A stretch of 64,000 nt of DNA from Streptomyces cacaoi (GTDB taxonomy: Bacteria > Actinomycetota > Actinomycetes > Streptomycetales > Streptomycetaceae): positions 1 to 64,000 of the forward strand of contig NZ_BJMM01000039.1 in the NCBI RefSeq assembly GCF_006539165.1, written 5' to 3'. The notes below the pieces were generated by a model. The model made no database searches, was not told the DNA's origin, and saw nothing but the letters and a program-made list of their open reading frames with translations. Numbering within the stretch: position 1 is the first letter of the stretch; every line of letters begins with the position of its first letter. Shown piece by piece: positions 26,201 to 31,424 of this stretch. Both the position numbers and the translations under genes were made by a program.

Positions 26201-26329
26201 TCCCCACTCCAGTACGACCACATCAACTTCCTCGGCCGCTACGCCTTCACCCGACCTGCTGCGCCGGGGCTGCGACAGCTACGCGACCCGCGCACGGACG
26301 AAGATGATGACGACTGCGGGCAGAATTGA
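23279..26329 (+). CDS. tnpA: Tn3-family DDE transposase
   Basis: The 1016-residue protein cuts and joins the transposon ends during replicative transposition. The N-terminus MPVEYLSAEQEARYGRFA and length are typical of Tn3-family TnpA. The likely catalytic triad is D701 (SADGVRF), D775 (ITDTASYSD) and E931 (GMEDQLGALGLALN), each in its usual family setting, and GLFAICGYQFSPRIADI is the conserved region after the second Asp. The ATG at 23279 is preceded by CGTTCCTGGCC and lies 68 bases inside the left inverted repeat. No frameshift or missing motif is seen, so it should be functional. Confidence 0.97.
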   Translation: MPVEYLSAEQEARYGRFATEPSPGELEQFFRLDTRALELARAKRRSATRLGWAVQWGTVRMLGTFLTEDPTAVPASVVRFVAEQLGLDDEQFAEYGTRAQTVYEHAWEIRDTYGYRDFAAGEAELREFLAARVWSSLEGPRALFDRAVVWLVNNRVLLPGVTSLARMVAALRQEENDRLHAALYEVVPYELRTEMVRLLEVPEKKRVSELERLRLGPMRVSGKAMELALDRAREVRGLGAGAVDAGRVPAARMTGLARYGLTSKAPTLKRLEVTRQTATLLATVRHLETATVDDALDLLHALMATKLLAKAERMGNDAKLKALPQLRKAAKKVAAAVDVLMTTPPATDTGELVSVVDAWSAIEQVVPREQLAEALATIASVVPESDGDDDAEWRAELVARYGTVRGFIRLLVEVIDFGAVEAGTPVVQALKQLPDLIGRKKVGAEEVASHLVTGSWRRLVFANPNLPHGLVDKAAYSFCVLEHLHRSLRRRDVFAKDGDRWGDPRAKLLAGEKWTAAAPKVLTALGLESEPAGHLAELASALHAAYVQVATGLPGNTALEVVGGKLKLGKLGRAEEPKLMPPFRQLVNGMLPKVDFPELLLEVAELTGMADAFTHISGADSHMEGFTTSLCAVLLTEACNVGFTPVIKPDVPALSRGRLVQVDQGYFRAENISVANGLFIEAQAKIDVVRAWGGGLVASADGVRFTVPVQTLYAGSNPRYFGLRHKGATWLNVVNDQVMGLGGVVVPGTLRDSLFILDAIHARDGGPKPETVITDTASYSDIVFGLFAICGYQFSPRIADISDARLWRTNTAADYGPLQPVSNHTIRLDRIRAHWGDMLRVAGSLTLGEIRGHDLIRMLSRDGKPTGLGDAFAHYGRIFKTLHLLQFVSDEGYRRMIGAQLNVAEARHRLARKIFFGQRGELRQHYREGMEDQLGALGLALNAVVLFNSLYIDAAVKQLAADGFPVTDELLARLSPLQYDHINFLGRYAFTRPAAPGLRQLRDPRTDEDDDDCGQN

Positions 26330-26429
26330 GTGTCAAGAGCCGACAGGACGCTGATCACTGTGCGGGCCAGCGCCTTCGTGCTTGCCGTGCTACTCGCGAC
26401 GGCCATCGGCCCCCGATGTCCGGCCGCTT

Positions 26430-27680
26430 TCAGGCGGTGCTGATCGGCGCCGGGTTCTCGGGGAGCTGCCAGCTGCCACCGCGGTCCTCCGCCGAAAAGC
26501 GCGCGGCGAGATCGGGAACGTGCAGGAAGCAGGCCAGTGCGGTGGCGGCCTGGAAGGCGTCGATCGCACGCTGGGTCATCGGCATGCCCAGGCGCAGGAG
26601 ACGCGGATTCACTTCGCCCTGGATCTCGTCGACGAAGGGCCGCAGCACGCTGTCGTAGTTCGCCAGTGCGGTCGGCACGTCGCCCGGGTGCCGGTTGATC
26701 TCGCCGGCCAGGACGTAGGCGCCCACCAGGCCGCCGGAGATGCCCATGCCGCTGTACGGGGAAGCGCAGTGGGCGGCGTCGCCGGCGAGGACCACGCGGC
26801 CCTTGGACCAGGTGTCGGTTCGGACCTGGACTATCTCTTGGGAGTAGAAGAAGGGGCTCGTCCGCATGCCGTCGATGAAGCGTTCCGTCTGCCAGCCCGC
26901 GTCGCGGAACCTGCTCGCCCAGAACTCCTGCTGGCGCTCGACGGGTTCCCGGTGGATGGCCGAGGCCTCCTCGGACTCCTCCCGCATGACGAAGTACACC
27001 TGGGTCTCGGTCGGGTTGTGGCTGCGGCGCATGATCTGACGGCCGCCCGGGACCATGTAGGTGTCCCGGATGTTGCTGTCGGACGCGATGCGCGGGACGA
27101 ACCAGTAGGCCATGTGGATGCCGACCCGCCAGTACGGGTCGAAGCCCTCCGGGAGGATCGCCTGCCGGATGCGCGATCCCTGCCCGTCCGCGCCGACCAG
27201 GAGATCGAACTCGCCGGAGGACCCGTCGGAGAAGTGCGCGACGACCTTCTGTTCGTCTTGCTCGAAGCCGTCCACGCTCACGCCGAAGACGTACTCGGTG
27301 TCGTCCTTCGACGCGTCGTGCAGGATGCGTACCAGGTCACCGCGCATGATCTCGTACTCGGACGTGAGGCTCTGCCGGCCACGGCCTGAGGTGTTGGCCA
27401 TGATCGTCGCCTTGGCCCTGCCGCGCGCGTCGACGAAGGCGACACCTGCCTCGTCCACCAGCTTGCCGCGGACGGAGTCCAAAAGCCCCATCCGCTCGAC
27501 GGCCTCGATGCCCTGCCCCCGGAGGTCGACCTGCGCCCCGGTGGCCCGCAGCGCCGGGAAGCGTTCGACGATCGTTACCCTGTGTCCGCCGCGCGTGAGC
27601 CAGAAGCCCAGCGCCTGCCCTGTTATCCCGCCGCCGGCGACAAGGACCCGCAGGGGGCGCGCTCCCGATCCGTCGACCAT
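26430..27680 (-). CDS. FAD-dependent class A monooxygenase, transposon cargo
   Basis: The 416-residue flavoprotein has the dinucleotide-binding GGGITG at residues 16-21, the FAD/NADPH motif LLVGADGQGSRIR near residue 165 and the second FAD motif VVLAGDAAHCASPYSGMG near residue 300. It belongs to the aromatic/polyketide hydroxylase group that includes Tet(X)-type tetracycline-inactivating enzymes. It is divergent from a TetR-class repressor with tetO-like operators between them, the arrangement of inducible tetracycline resistance genes; a role in modifying a tetracycline or another aromatic polyketide is therefore inferred, not shown. The start at 27680 is preferred over in-frame 27686 and 27689 because GGGGTG lies six bases before it. 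Confidence 0.85.
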   Translation of the reverse strand: MVDGSGARPLRVLVAGGGITGQALGFWLTRGGHRVTIVERFPALRATGAQVDLRGQGIEAVERMGLLDSVRGKLVDEAGVAFVDARGRAKATIMANTSGRGRQSLTSEYEIMRGDLVRILHDASKDDTEYVFGVSVDGFEQDEQKVVAHFSDGSSGEFDLLVGADGQGSRIRQAILPEGFDPYWRVGIHMAYWFVPRIASDSNIRDTYMVPGGRQIMRRSHNPTETQVYFVMREESEEASAIHREPVERQQEFWASRFRDAGWQTERFIDGMRTSPFFYSQEIVQVRTDTWSKGRVVLAGDAAHCASPYSGMGISGGLVGAYVLAGEINRHPGDVPTALANYDSVLRPFVDEIQGEVNPRLLRLGMPMTQRAIDAFQAATALACFLHVPDLAARFSAEDRGGSWQLPENPAPISTA

Positions 27681-27696
27681 GCCCATCACCCCAAAA

Positions 27697-27713
27697 ATCT
27701 ATCAGTGAATGAT
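27697..27713. promoter_or_regulatory. Second tetO-like operator, one half imperfect
   Basis: ATCTATCAGTGAATGAT has the same left half as the perfect operator at 27728 and two mismatches in the right half. The two start 31 bases apart, close to the spacing of the two operators in the Tn10 tet region. It lies directly in front of the monooxygenase gene. Confidence 0.75.
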
Positions 27714-27727
27714 TCCTCTCCAGAGTC

Positions 27728-27744
27728 ATCTATCAGTGATAGAT
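27728..27744. promoter_or_regulatory. Perfect tetO-like operator overlapping the tetR -10 box
   Basis: ATCTATCA-G-TGATAGAT is a perfect 17-base palindrome whose core CTATCAGTGATAG is identical to the classical tetO2 core. A -10 box TAGATT (27740-27745) overlaps its right end and is 7 bases before the repressor ATG, so bound repressor would block its own leaderless promoter. On the other strand a TTGACA hexamer (27746-27751) could serve the monooxygenase promoter. Confidence 0.85.
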
Positions 27745-27752
27745 TTGTCAAC

Positions 27753-28355
27753 ATGACCAAGGTGAACCGCGAGATCGTCGTCTCCGAAGCGCTCGACCTG
27801 CTCGACGAGGTCGGGCTGGACACGGTCAGTACGCGGCGGCTGGCGAAGCGACTGGGCGTCGAACAGCCCTCGCTCTACTGGTACTTCCGCACCAAGAAGG
27901 ACCTCTTCGCCGCCATGGCGGAGGCAGCCATGGCACCGCATGCGGCCGTGGCGCTGCCGACACCCGACGACGACTGGCGTGACTGGTTCCTGGACAACAC
28001 GCGAAGCTTCCGGCGCACCCTGCTGATGCGCCGGGACGGCGCACGCCTCCACGCGGGCAGCACCCCCGTCGGCGACCTCGACCGGATCCGCCGCAAGATG
28101 GAATTCCTGGTCGCCTCCGGAGTGCCTGAGCGGGATGCGCAGATGGCGATGCTGGCCGCCAGCCGTTTCACGGTCGGCAGTGTCCTGGAGGAGCAGGCGG
28201 ACGCCGGCTCCGGCGACGGCTCGGTTCCGCAGGTGGACATGCCTGCGATCGACCACGAGTCGGCGTTCGAGGCCGGCCTGACCCTCATCCTGGACGGCCT
28301 GGTGCACCGCACCGCGATGCGGGCCGCCTCCACCTGTCGTCAAACGATCGTTTGA
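27753..28355 (+). CDS. tetR: TetR-class tetracycline-type repressor (TetR_C domain), transposon cargo
   Basis: The 200-residue protein aligns along its length with the Tn10-class TetR. The recognition helix region LAKRLGVEQPSLYW keeps the tetO-contacting residues T27, R28, Q38, P39, Y42 and K48 at identical positions. In the ligand pocket N82, F86 and H100 match TetR numbering, while H64 is Ala (H63 is present) and the Q116 equivalent is not Gln. So the DNA target is predicted with confidence to be tetO-like, and the ligand may be a tetracycline or a related compound. Its last codons overlap the left arm of the res palindrome. Confidence 0.9.
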   Translation: MTKVNREIVVSEALDLLDEVGLDTVSTRRLAKRLGVEQPSLYWYFRTKKDLFAAMAEAAMAPHAAVALPTPDDDWRDWFLDNTRSFRRTLLMRRDGARLHAGSTPVGDLDRIRRKMEFLVASGVPERDAQMAMLAASRFTVGSVLEEQADAGSGDGSVPQVDMPAIDHESAFEAGLTLILDGLVHRTAMRAASTCRQTIV

Positions 28356-28458
28356 CGACAGGGAGCCGACGCGTCCAATGAACCCGAGCAATCAGGGGTT
28401 CGCGGCGGCGCAATCCAATCAGATCCGATAGAGATTGCTGACAGGGTTTGACGACAGG
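28333..28458. other. Candidate res (resolution) site of the transposon
   Basis: A perfect 30-base palindrome at 28333-28362 (arm CCTGTCGTCAAACGA, central AT) fits a serine-resolvase crossover site. About 70 bases on, two adjacent 13-base half-sites in direct orientation follow: GATTGCTGACAGG (28433-28445) and GTTTGACGACAGG (28446-28458), the second identical to a palindrome half. The site lies directly upstream of tnpR, the normal place for res, but its layout (one full dyad plus tandem halves) differs from the three-dyad Tn3 res. The palindrome also covers the tetR stop codon. Confidence 0.7.
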
Positions 28459-28492
28459 TAGGGTCCGATCCTCCGTACGGAAGGGCCCCTCG

Positions 28493-29419
28493 GTGGCGAA
28501 CCTGGTCTACAAGCGCGTCTCGACCGACCAGCAGTCCACCGCCCGCCAGAACCTCGTCCTGGAGGAGGCCGAGATCGAGGACCCGGTCGTCTCCGAGGAG
28601 GACGGCGGCACCTCCAGCCGCCTTCACCCCCTCCAGCGCCCGAAGTTCGGCGAGCTGCTCACCTACGCGCGGCCGGGCGACACCGTGCACATCTCCGAGA
28701 TGTTCCGCCTAGTACGCGGCACCGGCCACATCCTTGACGTGCTCGACGTCCTCCACCGCGACCGCCTCGCGCTGCGCATCCACGACGGCGCGTTCTCCGC
28801 CATGGACCTCACCGCCCGCCACCCGCGCACCGGCGAACTGCTGTCCACAGTGAAGTTCATGGTGCAGACCCTCGCCGCCGCCGGCGAACTCCAACGCGAC
28901 CTCCAACGCGAGCTGACCTGCGACGGACTGCGCGCCGCCGAGGCCAAGGGCAGCAAGGGCGGACGCCGCCCCGCCGTGGCGGCCGCGAAGACCGAAACCG
29001 TACGCTCCTCGTACCTGCAGGGCCGCTCCATCGCCGCCCTCGCGCGCGATCACGGCGTCAGCCGCGGCGCGATCCGCACCGCCGTCGCGGGCCTCCTGCC
29101 CGACCACACCGCCATCGAGGAGCAAGTCCCCGCCCCGGAGCTGCCGGTCACCCTCGACATGCCGGGCAAGGTCGCCGACTTCCTCCGCACCACCGAGCTG
29201 GAGCCCGCCGAGCGCGCCGCGCTCGGCCAAGGGGCGACCGTACGGCGCGGTCAGGGCTACACCCTGCGCGTCACCGCCGTCCCCGCCGTGCACCGAGGGC
29301 TCCTCGCCCGCTGCCAGCCGCTCGACGGCGTCCAGGGCGCCCCTGCGGTTCCGGCCCAACGCAAGGCCCGCCGCGAGTACGAGAACCGGGTCAGTGCCCT
29401 CATCCTGACCGGACCATGA
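28493..29419 (+). CDS. tnpR: Serine resolvase with long C-terminal extension
   Basis: This serine recombinase resolves transposition cointegrates at res. The N-terminal catalytic domain shows R8 and the nucleophile S10 in YKRVSTDQQSTARQNL, then FRLVRGTGHILDVLD with the conserved Arg pair, and the DNA-binding helix-turn-helix SIAALARDHGVSRGAIRTAV near residue 185. Typical Tn3 resolvases end there at about 185-200 residues; this one runs to 308, adding about 110 residues (with VRRGQGYTLRVTAVPAVHRG) of unknown role. The GTG at 28493 has GGAAGGG upstream. The gene ends 10 bases before the right inverted repeat similarity begins. Confidence 0.92.
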   Translation: MANLVYKRVSTDQQSTARQNLVLEEAEIEDPVVSEEDGGTSSRLHPLQRPKFGELLTYARPGDTVHISEMFRLVRGTGHILDVLDVLHRDRLALRIHDGAFSAMDLTARHPRTGELLSTVKFMVQTLAAAGELQRDLQRELTCDGLRAAEAKGSKGGRRPAVAAAKTETVRSSYLQGRSIAALARDHGVSRGAIRTAVAGLLPDHTAIEEQVPAPELPVTLDMPGKVADFLRTTELEPAERAALGQGATVRRGQGYTLRVTAVPAVHRGLLARCQPLDGVQGAPAVPAQRKARREYENRVSALILTGP

Positions 29420-29429
29420 TCAAGGTCAG

Positions 29430-29469
29430 CGGCTACCGCTATTTTCCGTTCGGATGCTCCCCAAGGGCC
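29430..29469 (-). repeat. Right terminal inverted repeat of the Tn3-family element
   Basis: Read on the minus strand from 29469 it begins GGCCCTTGGGGAGCATCC and matches the left end at 36 of 40 positions. Confidence 0.93.
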
Positions 29470-29474
29470 AAGTC
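29470..29474. repeat. Right target-site duplication (AAGTC)
   Basis: Direct copy of the five bases at 23167-23171. Confidence 0.9.
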
Positions 29475-29561
29475 CCCCTGTCCACAAGGCCGTTCACCGG
29501 TGCGGGGGCCGGGCCCGGCGCGGGCTGCCGAAGTATGCGGAGGCTCATGTTCCAGGGAAGG

Positions 29562-29580
29562 TAAGGCTAGGCTAATCTAA
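29562..29580. promoter_or_regulatory. Iron box (DmdR/IdeR-type operator)
   Basis: TAAGGCTAGGCTAATCTAA matches the known Streptomyces iron box TTAGGTTAGGCTAACCTAA at 16 of 19 positions and ends five bases before the start of the siderophore ABC operon. Repression by an iron-loaded DtxR-family regulator is therefore expected. Confidence 0.85.
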
Positions 29581-29585
29581 GCGGC

Positions 29586-30446
29586 ATGAAGCTTGGTGAA
29601 GGCCCGGCCGGGAGCGCGCGTGCGCGCGGGCAGCAGCTGGCGGCCGAAGGCGTGACGGTGGCCTACGACGGCGTCGATGTCGTGCACGATGCCGCCCTCA
29701 CGCTCCGGCCCGGCGACATCACCGCGCTCGTCGGCCCCAACGGCAGCGGGAAGTCGACCCTCCTGCGCACGCTGGCACGGCTCCAGCGGGCCCGGCGCGG
29801 CACGCTCACCCTCGACTCCGCGACCGACGGTCTCGCCCTCACCGCACGGGAGTTCGCCCGCCACGTCGCCCTGCTCACCCAGGGACGGCCCACACCCGGC
29901 GGACTCACCGTGCGCGACCTCGTCGAGTTCGGCCGCTACCCCTACCGGGGCCGCTTCGGCGGACAGGACCCGGACGGCGCCGCCGCCGTGGACCGCGCCC
30001 TGCGGATGACCGGCGTCCACGAGCTGGCCGGGCGGGGAGCCGAACACCTCTCGGGCGGGCAGCTCCAGCGCGTCTGGCTCGCCGGCTGCCTCGCCCAGGA
30101 GACCGGAGTGCTCCTGCTCGACGAGCCGACGACCTATCTCGACCTGCGCTACCAGGTCGAACTCCTGGACCTCGTCCGCGATCTGGCCGACGACCACGCC
30201 ATCGCGGTGGGCGTCGTCCTGCACGACCTGGACCAGGCGGCGGCCGTCGCCGACCGGATCGCGCTGATCCAGGCGGGGCGGATCGTCGCCGACGGCGCCC
30301 CCGCCGAAGTGCTGACACCGGAGCGCCTGACCGATGCCTACGGCATCCGGATCGAGGTCGACACCGATCCCCTGACCGGCCAACTGCGCACCCGTGCGAT
30401 AGGCCGTCACCACTTGCGAAGCGAAAGGCTCGGCACCACCCCATGA
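29586..30446 (+). CDS. Ferric-siderophore ABC transporter ATP-binding protein (FecE/FhuC type)
   Basis: The 286-residue ATPase drives import of an iron-siderophore. Motifs in order are Walker A ALVGPNGSGKSTLL (about residue 51), Q-loop LLTQGRP, YPYRGRFGG (a FecE/FhuC-type loop), signature LSGGQLQRVWLAG and Walker B VLLLDEPTTYLDLRYQ, followed by the switch His in VLHDLDQA. It is the first gene of a three-gene operon directly behind an iron box. Its TGA overlaps the ATG of the binding-protein gene. Which siderophore is carried cannot be told from sequence. Confidence 0.93.
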   Translation: MKLGEGPAGSARARGQQLAAEGVTVAYDGVDVVHDAALTLRPGDITALVGPNGSGKSTLLRTLARLQRARRGTLTLDSATDGLALTAREFARHVALLTQGRPTPGGLTVRDLVEFGRYPYRGRFGGQDPDGAAAVDRALRMTGVHELAGRGAEHLSGGQLQRVWLAGCLAQETGVLLLDEPTTYLDLRYQVELLDLVRDLADDHAIAVGVVLHDLDQAAAVADRIALIQAGRIVADGAPAEVLTPERLTDAYGIRIEVDTDPLTGQLRTRAIGRHHLRSERLGTTP

Positions 30447-31420
30447 GACGCCTGACGATCACCGTGTCCGCCGCCGCGGCGGCGGCCCTCCTGCTGGCCG
30501 GCTGCGGCACCACCGAACCCGCCTCCGACAGCTCGGACGGCTCGGCGGACCGGATCTCGCTCACCGGCGCCGGCGGCGCGAAGGTGACCCTCGACAAGCC
30601 CGCGAAGAAGGTCGTCGCCACCGAGTGGAACGTGGTCGAGAGCCTCGTCTCGCTGGGCGTCGACCCCGCCGGGGTCGCCGACGTCAAGGGCTACAAGACG
30701 TGGAACACGGCCGCCCCGCTGCGCAACAGCCCCAAGGACATCGGCACCCGCGGCGAGCCGAGCATGGACGCGGTCGCCTCGATCGCGCCCGACCTCGTCG
30801 TCGCCACCAATGATCTGCCGGCCTCGGCGGTCAAGCAGCTGCGGAAGATCGCGCCGGTGCTGGTGGTCCGCTCGGCCGACGCCTCCGACCAGCTCGGCCG
30901 GATGAAGAAGAACCTCGACCTCATGGCCGAGGCCACCGGCCGGGAGAAGCAGGCGGCAGCCGCGAAGAAGGCGTTCGACGCGAAGATCGCCGCGGACCGG
31001 AAGAAGATCGAGGACGCCGGGCTCGACGGTTCGAAGGTCGCCTTCGCCGACGGCTACGTGGCCTCCAATCAGGTCTCCATCCGCCCCTACACCAAGGGCT
31101 CGCTGGTCGGGGCCGTCAACGAGGAACTCGGCCTGAAGAACGCCTGGAAGGCCAAGGGCGACAAGAACTACGGGCTGGCCACCACCGATGTGGAGGGGCT
31201 GACGGAGCTGGGGGACGACGTCCGGTTCGCCTACATCGGCGGTGACGAGGGCGGCCGCGACCCGTTCAAGAAGGAGCTGGCCGACAACGCCACCTGGAAG
31301 TCGCTGCCGTTCGTCGAGTCCGGCGATGTGCACCGACTGCCCGACGGCATCTGGATGTTCGGCGGCCCGGCCTCGATGGGGGCCTACGCCGACGCCCTCG
31401 TCGACGCGCTGAAGAAGTAG
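30443..31420 (+). CDS. Siderophore-binding lipoprotein
   Basis: The 325-residue product starts with a lipoprotein signal peptide ending in the lipobox LLLAGC (Cys about residue 21), so it is anchored outside the membrane by lipid; Lgt encoded at 47453 would modify it. The rest is a FecB/FepB-type periplasmic-binding fold: KKVVATEWNVVESLVSLGVD, ASIAPDLVVATND, and the C-terminal PDGIWMFGGPASMGAYADAL. It hands iron-siderophore to the fused permease encoded five bases downstream. Confidence 0.93.
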   Translation: MRRLTITVSAAAAAALLLAGCGTTEPASDSSDGSADRISLTGAGGAKVTLDKPAKKVVATEWNVVESLVSLGVDPAGVADVKGYKTWNTAAPLRNSPKDIGTRGEPSMDAVASIAPDLVVATNDLPASAVKQLRKIAPVLVVRSADASDQLGRMKKNLDLMAEATGREKQAAAAKKAFDAKIAADRKKIEDAGLDGSKVAFADGYVASNQVSIRPYTKGSLVGAVNEELGLKNAWKAKGDKNYGLATTDVEGLTELGDDVRFAYIGGDEGGRDPFKKELADNATWKSLPFVESGDVHRLPDGIWMFGGPASMGAYADALVDALKK

Positions 31421-31424
31421 CGCC

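Larger units (their letters stand above)
23172..29469. mobile_element. Complete Tn3-family transposon with monooxygenase/TetR cargo
   Basis: The 6298-base element is bounded by matching inverted repeats and a 5-bp direct duplication, so both ends are defined from sequence. It holds tnpA (plus), a flavin monooxygenase (minus), a TetR-class repressor (plus), a res-like site and tnpR (plus). It is inserted in intergenic DNA after hisF and before an iron-uptake operon, so no gene looks broken. Both recombinase genes are full length and the ends are intact, which suggests a recent and possibly active insertion. The outermost bases are GGCCCTYGGGG rather than the plain GGGG start of Tn3. Confidence 0.93.

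Noticed and set aside
23174..29467. Transposon ends placed at GGGGAG (23179 and 29462).
   Set aside because: With those ends the flanking five bases (CCCTC and AAGGG) are not a direct repeat. Moving the ends out to GGCCCT extends the inverted repeat and reveals a perfect AAGTC duplication.
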